A stretch of 5,124 nt of DNA from Bacteroidia bacterium (GTDB lineage Bacteria > Bacteroidota > Bacteroidia > Flavobacteriales > Flavobacteriaceae): positions 1 through 5,124 of the forward strand of contig JAUICT010000199.1 of assembly GCA_030429325.1 (NCBI GenBank). The letters are read 5' to 3'. The position numbers and the translations under genes were made by a program. Below the pieces are notes generated by a model, which did no database searches, was not told the origin of the DNA, and saw only the letters and a list, made by a program, of their open reading frames with translations. Shown in pieces: positions 1 to 5,124 of this stretch. Position 1 is the stretch's first letter, and every line of letters begins with the position of its first letter.

Positions 1-2058
1 CATTCTTTTTTCAACCAGTAAGGCTTCGTCCATTAAAAAGGTGAGATATGCCGTGGAGTCACGGGCGAGTTCAAACTGTACAATGGCACTTTCCAAAATG
101 GTGGATACGGACTGCCCTTTTAGTTTCTCCATATTGAAAGCATGTTCTTCAAAAAGATAGGCTTCAACACGGTCTAAATTTTTGGAAATGACACCATGCT
201 TGTGCGTTTCATGCTTCGTCAAGAACAAAAGCACTTGGTATGCTGCTTCGCGATCCAGGGGATTCTCCATAATGCGCAACAAAGCCATTAAAAAGATGAC
301 AGTTTTGTTATTGTTGAGCAGGAGTGCGTCCGATGAAATAATGGGAATATGGTTTTGGGCCAGAAAATCGGCCAAGAGCATACCGTTTTTATTGTCACGG
401 ACCAAGATGCAGATATCCGAATAGGGATATTCTTGGGAGGTTAGCTGTTGGATGGTCTCCAAGGTTTTTAAACAGTAGGTTTCTTCTTTGTCTTCGATGC
501 CATTTTCCAAAAAGTACAGTTGTACAAATCCGCCAGATTTGTTATTGGTTTTTTGATGGCTGTCCTGTAAAAAGAGATTTTTGTACGCTTCATTTTGGAG
601 TATGGGTGCCACCGAAGTAAAAAAACGATTGTTGAATTGGACGATTTCGTCACAGCTCCGCCAGTTGGTTTCCAATGAACGGATGCTAGGCTCCACTACA
701 AAGGGCGTTGATTGTCCATTTAACAGGTCCAAAAGTTGTTCGGCCCGTCCTCCCCGCCAACGATAAATGGCCTGCTTTACATCCCCCACCAAGAAAAGGG
801 AACCACGCTGGTGTTTTTCATCCTCACTTTCCAGGGCGTTCCCAATAAGTGGAACCAGGTTTTCCCATTGCATTTGGGAGGTATCCTGAAATTCATCAAT
901 AAAATAATGGCGGTATTTTTCACCCATTCGCTCATAGATAAAGGGAACGGGTTGGTCTTTGATTTCTTTGGAAAGAATAGCATTGAGGGACGAAATGGGG
1001 ATGATGTCCCGATCCAGCTCGATATTTTTGATTTCCTTGGCAATCTCATTGAGCAAGGTCAAGGGAACCATGTTGCCATAGATGTTTTTTAAATATGTTA
1101 GTTGCCATAGATTCTTCTTTATAAGCAAGAACTGCTCTAAAATTATAGAAGATAAAGTGGATGAGTCCCTCTTATCTTTGGAGTAAAGAATCTTATTGTT
1201 TTCTCTTAAATTTTGTTCAAGTTTATTGTTGTATAATCTTCTAGCTTCAAAAACCCCCTCAGATATTTTTTTAAAATGACTGGGCAGGGTACCGCTTGGA
1301 AAATCTGTTAACTCAAAACCCTGCCTGCCTATTTCCTCAAGGACATTTTGAGCCAGTTGTTTTGCCTTTTCCTCGATAGCCTTGCTCATTGAGGCTATTG
1401 ATTTCTGAATTTCCTTAAAATCGGCAATAGACTTGGAACGCAAAGAATCTATATGTGCAGCATGGTTTTCTTGAAAGAGTAATTTCCCAATTTCCAAGAG
1501 GTCGTAAGCAATGTTCCAGCTTTTGTCGTCATCAATTTTTTCAAGGGAAAAAGCAATCAGCACTTCAGTGAGTTCTACATCACTGCCGGCACGCTCTAAC
1601 AAACGGCCAACGGCTTCTTCCAAGAGGAGTTCAATGTCCAGCTCCACCTCAAAATTTTGGGAAAGATGCAAATCGCGGGCAAAGGTCTTTATGATCTTAT
1701 GGTTGAACTTGTCAATGGTAGAAATCTCAAAGAACGAATAATTGTGCAAAATTCGCTTTAGGGCTTTCTCCGAGCGTTGTTGCAATTCCGTATCGTCTAT
1801 TGAAAGTTCTTGGCACAACTCATTAAAAAGAGATGATTGTTTTTGGGGAATGGGACTTTTGCCAAAAGCAAATAGGTTGTCCAAGATTCGGGTTTTCATC
1901 TCATCCACAGCCTTATTGGTAAAGGTAATGGCCAAAATCTGCCTGAACTTGGAAGGAGAATCGTTGGTCAACAACAGTTTTAAGTATTCCTTGGTCAAGG
2001 CATAGGTCTTGCCGGAACCAGCCGAAGCACTGTATATTTTAAAGTTGTTGTTACCCAA
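1..2058 (-). CDS. UvrD/AddA (RecB-like) superfamily 1 helicase, N-terminal 686 codons; C-terminus beyond left edge
   Basis: This is an ATP-dependent DNA helicase of the UvrD/RecB/AddA group, probably the helicase(-nuclease) subunit of an AddAB/RecBCD-type double-strand-break repair enzyme in the cytoplasm. I translated the frame end to end and found no stop or frameshift from 2058 to 1. Visible motifs, numbered from the chosen start, are Walker A SASAGSGKT (10-18, Lys17), motif Ia ILAITFTNKA (41-50), ISTIDKF (112-118), Walker B IDEFQDT (387-393), motif III GDVKQAIYRWRGG (425-437), motif IV NWRS (465-468) and DICILVRDN (549-557). Family members are usually about 1000 residues or more, so motifs V and VI and any C-terminal nuclease domain lie outside the window. 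No ATG precedes Walker A in frame. An in-frame TAA at 2098-2100 limits the 5' end, and TTG at 2058-2056 (MGNNNFKIYSAS...) gives the usual short N-terminus. A weak -7-like TTATTTTG lies at 2080-2073. The gene is divergent from sodA. UvrD itself is less likely because of the AddA-like motif spacing. Confidence 0.9.
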   Translation of the reverse strand, partial: MGNNNFKIYSASAGSGKTYALTKEYLKLLLTNDSPSKFRQILAITFTNKAVDEMKTRILDNLFAFGKSPIPQKQSSLFNELCQELSIDDTELQQRSEKALKRILHNYSFFEISTIDKFNHKIIKTFARDLHLSQNFEVELDIELLLEEAVGRLLERAGSDVELTEVLIAFSLEKIDDDKSWNIAYDLLEIGKLLFQENHAAHIDSLRSKSIADFKEIQKSIASMSKAIEEKAKQLAQNVLEEIGRQGFELTDFPSGTLPSHFKKISEGVFEARRLYNNKLEQNLRENNKILYSKDKRDSSTLSSIILEQFLLIKKNLWQLTYLKNIYGNMVPLTLLNEIAKEIKNIELDRDIIPISSLNAILSKEIKDQPVPFIYERMGEKYRHYFIDEFQDTSQMQWENLVPLIGNALESEDEKHQRGSLFLVGDVKQAIYRWRGGRAEQLLDLLNGQSTPFVVEPSIRSLETNWRSCDEIVQFNNRFFTSVAPILQNEAYKNLFLQDSHQKTNNKSGGFVQLYFLENGIEDKEETYCLKTLETIQQLTSQEYPYSDICILVRDNKNGMLLADFLAQNHIPIISSDALLLNNNKTVIFLMALLRIMENPLDREAAYQVLLFLTKHETHKHGVISKNLDRVEAYLFEEHAFNMEKLKGQSVSTILESAIVQFELARDSTAYLTFLMDEALLVEKRM

Positions 2059-2090
2059 GAAAACTTTTATTGCAAAATAAGAATTATCGA

Positions 2091-2125
2091 TCTGAACTTA
2101 ACACGGATTTAGATGAATATGTTTG
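2091..2125 (+). promoter_or_regulatory. Putative sodA promoter, Bacteroidota type
   Basis: TATGTTTG at 2118-2125 matches the Bacteroidota -7 consensus TAnnTTTG exactly. A poor -33 candidate, TCTG at 2091-2094, lies 23 bases upstream, slightly beyond the usual spacing of about 19-21. Transcription would begin near 2130 and give an A-rich leader of about 45 bases before the sodA ATG. The -7 match is seen directly; its activity is inferred. Confidence 0.45.
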
Positions 2126-2176
2126 TTAAAACCCGTATTTTTACATGAATTAGTAATAACACAAAAACAAAGAATT

Positions 2177-2785
2177 ATGGCTTTTGAATTACCAAAATTA
2201 CCGTATGCATACGATGCATTGGAACCACATATAGATGCTAGGACCATGGAGATTCACCATACCAAGCACCACAACGGGTATACTACCAAGTTGAACGATG
2301 CAATTGCTGGGACAGATTTGGAAGGTAAGGGAATTGAGGACATTTTGTCCAATTTGGATATGAACAACGGTGCAGTACGAAACAATGGTGGGGGCTATTA
2401 CAACCACGCCCTTTTCTGGGAAGTAATGTCTCCCAACGGGGGAGGAACCCCAAGTGGCGAATTGGCCAAGGCCATTGATGCTGCTTTTGGTTCTTTTGAT
2501 GGATTCAAGGAAAAGTTTGCGGCGGCAGCGGCAACACGTTTTGGCTCAGGATGGGCTTGGTTGTGTGTAAACAAGGGAGGCAAGTTGGAAGTGTGCTCTA
2601 CCCCAAACCAAGACAATCCCGTTATGCCCGGCACTGGTTGTGACGGAACACCTATTTTAGGGTTGGATGTATGGGAGCATGCCTACTACTTGAACTACCA
2701 AAACAGGAGACCTGATTATATTTCTGCTTTTTTCAACGTGATCAATTGGGACAAGGTTTCCAAAAACTACGAAGCAGGAAAATAA
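2177..2785 (+). CDS. sodA: Superoxide dismutase, Fe/Mn family, Mn-type signature (202 aa)
   Basis: The enzyme converts superoxide to hydrogen peroxide and oxygen; no signal peptide is visible, so it should be cytoplasmic. The N-terminus (FELPKLPYAYDALEPHID) and the 202-residue length are typical of bacterial Fe/Mn SODs. The four metal ligands are present: His27 in MEIHHTKHH, His77 in YYNHALFW, and Asp164 and His168 in the signature DVWEHAYY. Two positions that usually separate Mn from Fe enzymes look Mn-like: Gly73 four residues before the second His, and Gln145 in NQD. A cambialistic enzyme cannot be excluded from sequence. I chose ATG 2177 because family homology begins immediately after it. 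An upstream in-frame TTG at 2123 would add 18 unrelated residues and lies inside the predicted -7 element. The gene appears monocistronic, with its own promoter and terminator, divergent from the helicase gene and convergent with purF. Confidence 0.97.
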   Translation: MAFELPKLPYAYDALEPHIDARTMEIHHTKHHNGYTTKLNDAIAGTDLEGKGIEDILSNLDMNNGAVRNNGGGYYNHALFWEVMSPNGGGTPSGELAKAIDAAFGSFDGFKEKFAAAAATRFGSGWAWLCVNKGGKLEVCSTPNQDNPVMPGTGCDGTPILGLDVWEHAYYLNYQNRRPDYISAFFNVINWDKVSKNYEAGK

Positions 2786-2808
2786 GACCGCTTTAATAAT
2801 ATGCTTTT

Positions 2809-2839
2809 AAAAGCCGTGCATTTTTGCGCGGCTTTTTTT
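2809..2839 (+). terminator. Intrinsic terminator of sodA
   Basis: A 12-bp stem pairs AAAAGCCGTGCA (2809-2820) with TGCGCGGCTTTT (2825-2836), with one G-U pair and a TTTT loop, and runs into seven T residues (2833-2839). It begins 24 bases after the sodA stop. The A-run on the other side could also stop transcription arriving on the minus strand. Confidence 0.92.
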
Positions 2840-2870
2840 ATTGAAGGAACAGGATGATTAGTGTAAATAG

Positions 2871-2898
2871 AAAACGGCAGGAAAGCTCCTGCCGTTTT
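2871..2898 (-). terminator. Hairpin terminator of unit A (could act in both directions)
   Basis: Twelve perfect base pairs join AAAACGGCAGGA (2871-2882) and TCCTGCCGTTTT (2887-2898), with a 4-base loop. On the minus strand the stem ends in TTTT followed by CTATTT. The symmetry of the A and T ends means it could also back up the sodA terminator. Confidence 0.7.
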
Positions 2899-2901
2899 CG
2901 T

Positions 2902-2940
2902 CCCAAATCTTACCATAAACTTAACCTACTTATGCTATGG
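2902..2940 (-). repeat. 39-base conserved box, copy A
   Basis: This copy matches copies B and C at 38 of 39 positions. Read on the minus strand it opens with CCATAGCATAAG, has a core of GGTTAAGTT followed here by TATGG (CATGG in the others), and ends in AGATTTGGG. The first CCAT can pair with the ATGG at positions 25-28, and the single change in this copy would add one A-U pair to that short stem. Confidence 0.95.
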
Positions 2941-2945
2941 CGAGA

Positions 2946-2976
2946 CTAAAATACTGGTATTGTGTAAAATAACAAA
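2946..2976 (-). promoter_or_regulatory. Putative promoter of unit A
   Basis: On the minus strand TTTG (2976-2973) is separated by 19 bases from TATTTTAG (2953-2946). This fits the Bacteroidota -33/-7 architecture (TTTG, about 19-21 bases, TAnnTTTG) with one mismatch in the -7 element. The gap to the conserved box is 5 bases, as in units B and C. Confidence 0.55.
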
Positions 2977-3063
2977 GGGTTTTGGAGAAATTTTTGCTTT
3001 TTCAACAAAAAAGAAAACGTGCAGTTCATCGATTTTTTAGATAAATCCTTGGTTGTCAAACAT

Positions 3064-3093
3064 AAAGAAGGCGGAGCACGCTCCGCCTTCTTT
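3064..3093 (-). terminator. Hairpin terminator of unit B
   Basis: Thirteen perfect pairs join AAAGAAGGCGGAG (3064-3076) and CTCCGCCTTCTTT (3081-3093), with a CACG loop on the plus strand. On the minus strand the 3' end is TTCTTTATGTTT, a less pure T-run than in unit C. The stem sequence is unrelated to those of A and C. Confidence 0.7.
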
Positions 3094-3094
3094 C

Positions 3095-3133
3095 CCCAAA
3101 TCTTACCATGAACTTAACCTACTTATGCTATGG
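3095..3133 (-). repeat. 39-base conserved box, copy B
   Basis: Identical to copy C over all 39 bases; one further C on the plus-strand left side (3094) is also shared. The flanking sequence beyond the -7 element is not similar to that of the other copies. Confidence 0.96.
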
Positions 3134-3282
3134 TCCTCCAAATGTACGCCAAGGGGTCTTTTGCCCAGCAAGCTTTTAGATGAAACCCACGTTAATTGGT
3201 TGAACTGCCCAACTTGTAGTTTGTACGGGCTGTTAGTAAGGAAAAGGATTACGAAACAGTGGGATTGGAAAGTATACAAAAT
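3134..3282. other. Spacer between units B and C; no gene seen
   Basis: These 149 bases hold the unit B promoter at the left end and otherwise no convincing gene or motif. A bulged inverted repeat (GCCCAACT at 3207-3214, AGTT at 3218-3221, GGGC at 3227-3230) is present but weak. The spacer is not homologous to the 123-base spacer between A and B (2941-3063), so the units did not arise from a recent duplication of a long block. Confidence 0.5.
3139..3171 (-). promoter_or_regulatory. Putative promoter of unit B
   Basis: TACATTTG (3146-3139, minus strand) matches the Bacteroidota -7 consensus exactly. The -33 candidate TTGC (3171-3168) lies 21 bases upstream and is an imperfect match to TTTG. 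The gap to the box is 5 bases. Confidence 0.5.
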
Positions 3283-3312
3283 AAAAAAGGTGGAATAGCT
3301 TCCACCTTTTTT
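3283..3312 (-). terminator. Hairpin terminator of unit C, possibly also of purF
   Basis: Thirteen perfect pairs join AAAAAAGGTGGAA (3283-3295) and TTCCACCTTTTTT (3300-3312) with a 4-base loop. On the minus strand it ends in TTTTTTATTTTG, the strongest T-run of the three. It is the first good terminator downstream of purF. Confidence 0.8.
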
Positions 3313-3314
3313 GC

Positions 3315-3353
3315 CCCAAATCTTACCATGAACTTAACCTACTTATGCTATGG
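3315..3353 (-). repeat. 39-base conserved box, copy C
   Basis: Identical to copy B across 39 bases, with a shared extra C on the plus-strand left side (3314). On the plus strand an ATG within the box could open a frame reading MNLTYLCYG, but copy A has ATA there and the downstream translations of the three copies are unrelated. Confidence 0.96.
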
Positions 3354-3358
3354 CAACA

Positions 3359-3366
3359 CTAAAGTA
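3359..3366 (-). promoter_or_regulatory. -7-like element of unit C
   Basis: TACTTTAG on the minus strand matches TAnnTTTG except at one base and lies 5 bases before the box, exactly as in units A and B. No TTTG-like -33 element is seen 19-21 bases upstream, so this is the weakest promoter call of the three. Confidence 0.35.
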
Positions 3367-3409
3367 GGTTTGCCGCTTGCCCATCGTATAAAAACACGCC
3401 AATCTGCTT

Positions 3410-3425
3410 ATTTCATCGATGAAAT
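3410..3425. other. Perfect 16-base palindrome downstream of purF
   Basis: ATTTCATCGATGAAAT is perfectly self-complementary and lies 33 bases past the purF stop. Nine of its bases (TTCATCGAT) recur at 3025-3033 in the A-B spacer. It could be a protein-binding site or a small hairpin of 6 bp with a 4-base loop; there is no T-run directly after it on the minus strand, so it is not a clear terminator. Confidence 0.3.
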
Positions 3426-3457
3426 GCATACATGGCTTTGGTTCTGGATTGGCTTGA

Positions 3458-5124
3458 TCAATATGCTCGTTCGTTCTTTCCTTCGTAGAAGTTGATGAAG
3501 GCCCTGTTTACTACGCGATTTCCTCCTGGTGTGGGGTAATCCCCGGTAAAGTACCAATCGCCTAGGTTTTTTGGACACGCTTCATGCAGGTTATCAACCG
3601 TCTGGTAAATAATGTCCACTTCGGCTTTTATCCCCTCTGGGCTTAGGATTTCAGCGATTTTTTTGGAAATCTGTTCATTGGTGAATGGAGCATAAAATTC
3701 CTTCACATAATTGACCACATCTTTATCCTTGGATTTGGTCTGGGTTAGACACTTCTCGTAGATTTCCTTGATTTTGTGGGTAGTTCCATGATCTTCGTGT
3801 AGTGCCTGTGCAGCTTTAAACGCAACAAAATCTTCCAACTTGGCCATGTCTATCCCATAGCAATCGGGATAGCGTATCTGAGGTGCTGAGGAAACCACAA
3901 TGATTTTCTTGGGGGAAAGCCGATCCAATATTTTTAGGATGCTTCGTTTTAAGGTGGTGCCCCTTACTATACTATCGTCAATAATCACAAGATTGTCATC
4001 CTCCTTTACCGAACCGTAGGAAATATCATAAACGTGGGCCACGAGGTCATCCCTGCTTGTATCTTGGGTAATGAATGTTCGCAGTTTGGCATCTTTAATG
4101 GCCACTTTTTCAATTCGCGGTCGCACGTCCAAAATTTCATGAAGCTCTTCGCCTGTTATATTGGGTCCCAAAGCCAGAATCTGTTGTTCCTTTTTCTTGT
4201 TGAGATAACTCTGCGCCTCTTTGACCATTCCAAAGAAAGAGGTTTCGGCGGTATTGGGAATATAGGAGAAGACCGTATTGGTCAAATCGTCATCAATGGA
4301 TTTAAGGATCTGCGGAAATACCAATTTCCCCAACATCTTTCGTTCTTGGTAGATTTCCTTATCGCTCCCCCTTGAAAAATAGATGCGCTCAAAAGAGCAG
4401 GCCTTACGTTCAGTGGGTTCCAAGATTTCCTTAAGATCAACCGTACCTCCCTTTTTTACAATGATGGCATGTCCTGGATCTAGTTCCTTTACATCATCAT
4501 ATTGTACGTTGAAGACCGTTTGAATCACGGGTCGTTCAGATGCCACTACAACAATCTCATCATCCTTATAATAGTAAGCAGGGCGAATGCCTGCGGGATC
4601 ACGAACCACAAAAGCGTCACCGTGTCCCAACAAACCACCCATGGTATATCCACCATCCCAGTTTTTGGATGCTTTTCTTAAAATTTTCGCAACGTTCAAT
4701 CGCTCAGCAATCAAAGGCGAAGCTTCTCTTTTGTTGTAACCCTCCTTCTTGATTTGCTTGTAGAGTTTAGCCACGGCATCGTCCAGAAAGTGGCCAATTT
4801 TCTCCATAACGGTGACCGTGTCTGCCATTTCCTTGGGGTGCTGTCCAAGCTCCACCAAGTTGCCAAAGAGTTCGTCAACATTGGTAAGGTTAAAGTTTCC
4901 GGCCACAATTAGGTTTCGGTGCATCCAGTTGTTCTGCCGTAGAAAAGGGTGTACACTCTCTATGCTATTTTTTCCGAAAGTACCGTAACGAACATGACCC
5001 ATCAACAACTCTCCTATGTAGGGAATGTGCTGTTTTTGAAGCTGTACATCGTTTTCGTATTCGGGATGTTCCGCAAATGCGGTATTGATCCTTGTATTGA
5101 TTTGATCAAAGATGTCCTGAATGG
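3458..5124 (-). CDS. purF: Amidophosphoribosyltransferase, C-terminal 554 codons; N-terminus beyond right edge
   Basis: PurF catalyses the committed step of de novo purine synthesis: glutamine and PRPP give 5-phosphoribosylamine, glutamate and pyrophosphate, in the cytoplasm. The frame is open from the right edge to TGA at 3460-3458. Visible parts, in protein order, are the glutamine-amidotransferase motif GHVRYGT (4999-4979), the oxyanion-hole region AGNFNLTN (4903-4880), RDPAGIRPA (4603-4577), CSFERIYFSRGSD in the linker to the transferase domain, and the PRPP-binding loop VIIDDSIVRGTT (3988-3953). The C-terminus FTGDYPTPGGNRVVNRAF and the final KNERAY match the long flavobacterial form as I remember it (about 630 residues, against about 505 for E. 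coli PurF), so roughly 75-80 residues, including the N-terminal catalytic Cys, lie outside. Compared with E. coli HNGNLTN, the visible GNFNLTN keeps the Asn but has Phe where Gly is usual. The gene converges on sodA; its promoter is not in the window. Confidence 0.96.
   Translation of the reverse strand, partial: IQDIFDQINTRINTAFAEHPEYENDVQLQKQHIPYIGELLMGHVRYGTFGKNSIESVHPFLRQNNWMHRNLIVAGNFNLTNVDELFGNLVELGQHPKEMADTVTVMEKIGHFLDDAVAKLYKQIKKEGYNKREASPLIAERLNVAKILRKASKNWDGGYTMGGLLGHGDAFVVRDPAGIRPAYYYKDDEIVVVASERPVIQTVFNVQYDDVKELDPGHAIIVKKGGTVDLKEILEPTERKACSFERIYFSRGSDKEIYQERKMLGKLVFPQILKSIDDDLTNTVFSYIPNTAETSFFGMVKEAQSYLNKKKEQQILALGPNITGEELHEILDVRPRIEKVAIKDAKLRTFITQDTSRDDLVAHVYDISYGSVKEDDNLVIIDDSIVRGTTLKRSILKILDRLSPKKIIVVSSAPQIRYPDCYGIDMAKLEDFVAFKAAQALHEDHGTTHKIKEIYEKCLTQTKSKDKDVVNYVKEFYAPFTNEQISKKIAEILSPEGIKAEVDIIYQTVDNLHEACPKNLGDWYFTGDYPTPGGNRVVNRAFINFYEGKNERAY

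Larger units (their letters stand above)
2871..2940 (-). ncRNA. Candidate small RNA, unit A (about 70 nt)
   Basis: On the minus strand this unit reads as a 39-base conserved box (2940-2902), a 3-base gap, then a perfect terminator-like hairpin (2898-2871). It has the best promoter of the three units: TTTG (2976-2973), 19 bases, TATTTTAG (2953-2946), then 5 bases to the box. If transcription starts at or near the first box base, the RNA would be about 70 nt. The box differs from the other two copies at one base: position 24 of the RNA is T instead of C, just before the ATG. No stop codon closes the small reading frame that starts in the box, so I favour a non-coding RNA. The family is not recognised. 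Confidence 0.55.
3064..3133 (-). ncRNA. Candidate small RNA, unit B (about 70 nt)
   Basis: The layout is the same as unit A on the minus strand: conserved box (3133-3095), a 1-base gap, then a perfect hairpin (3093-3064). It follows an exact TAnnTTTG element, TACATTTG at 3146-3139, with the same 5-base gap before the box. The predicted RNA is about 70 nt. A reading frame from the box ATG would read MVRFG and then run through the whole hairpin to a TGA beyond it, so a translated product from the terminated RNA is unlikely. Confidence 0.55.
3283..3353 (-). ncRNA. Candidate small RNA, unit C (about 71 nt)
   Basis: This is the unit nearest purF. On the minus strand it has the conserved box (3353-3315), a 2-base gap and a perfect hairpin (3312-3283) ending in six T residues. 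TACTTTAG (3366-3359) sits 5 bases before the box, but no good -33 element is found at the expected distance. Because it lies about 105 bases after the purF stop on the same strand with no obvious terminator between, it may instead be the 3' end of the purF transcript, or be produced both ways. Confidence 0.5.

Noticed and set aside
736..1092. Long plus-strand open frame opposite the helicase gene
   Set aside because: It is antisense to the conserved Walker B and motif III coding region and has no recognisable protein features.
2093..2102. Ten-base match (TGAACTTAAC) to the box, in the helicase-sodA divergent region, as an sRNA target
   Set aside because: It lies upstream of the predicted sodA transcript start and outside the predicted helicase transcript, and a 10-base match in 5 kb can arise by chance.
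2123..2176. 18-residue N-terminal extension of sodA from TTG 2123
   Set aside because: The extra residues are not SOD-like and not a signal peptide, and the TTG is part of the TATGTTTG -7 element; ATG 2177 fits the family start.
3053..3298. Plus-strand small reading frame crossing unit B (contains PKSYHELNLLMLW)
   Set aside because: It reads through a perfect terminator hairpin and the repeated box; the three copies do not keep a common frame outside the box, and no family is recognisable.
2902..3353. CRISPR array
   Set aside because: Only three repeats, with long unequal spacers (well over 100 bases), a promoter-like element and a non-shared hairpin beside each repeat, and no cas genes.
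2871..3353. MITE, insertion-sequence remnant or integron attC sites
   Set aside because: The hairpin arms are not shared between copies, there are no common terminal inverted repeats or target duplications, and no transposase or integrase is present. A dispersed REP-like repeat remains a live alternative and needs a genome-wide count.
3259..3495. Plus-strand small reading frame crossing unit C (contains MNLTYLCYG)
   Set aside because: Copy A has ATA instead of ATG, the sequences after the box are unrelated among copies, and the frame overlaps the end of purF on the other strand.
4034..4375. Plus-strand open frame of 113 codons opposite purF
   Set aside because: It is a shadow of the well-conserved purF coding strand with no independent support.

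Overview
The window looks like chromosomal DNA from a Bacteroidota bacterium, most probably a marine member of the Flavobacteriaceae. The evidence is a PurF close to the long flavobacterial form (ending in NRAFINFYEGKNERAY), a Mn-type superoxide dismutase, an AddA/RecB-like helicase starting just before an SASAGSGKT Walker A box, A-rich leaders without a clear Shine-Dalgarno sequence, and Bacteroidota-type promoter elements (-7 TAnnTTTG, -33 TTTG). This taxonomic reading rests on recognition of protein families, not on a database search.

Layout. Positions 1-2058 (minus strand) hold the first 686 codons of a UvrD/AddA-type helicase that runs off the left edge. A short divergent control region (2059-2176) separates it from sodA (plus, 2177-2785), which ends in a clear intrinsic terminator (2809-2839). 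Positions 3458-5124 (minus) hold the C-terminal 554 codons of purF, which runs off the right edge. sodA and purF converge on a 672-base intergenic region.

The intergenic region is the interesting part. It carries three copies of a 39-base box (39/39 identical between two copies, 38/39 in the third). On the minus strand each box lies exactly 5 bases after a Bacteroidota-like -7 element (TAnnTTtG/TAnnTTAG). Each box is followed within 1-3 bases by a perfect 12-13 bp hairpin with a 4-base loop and a T-rich end. The hairpin sequences differ completely among copies while pairing is kept, and the spacers between units are unrelated. The simplest reading is three tandem, independently promoted and terminated small RNA genes of about 70 nt, all on the purF strand. 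I do not recognise the family. A dispersed repeat that doubles as a terminator is the main alternative.

The protein genes do unrelated housekeeping jobs: recombinational break repair, superoxide detoxification and the committed step of purine synthesis. No mobile element, CRISPR array, tRNA or rRNA is visible.
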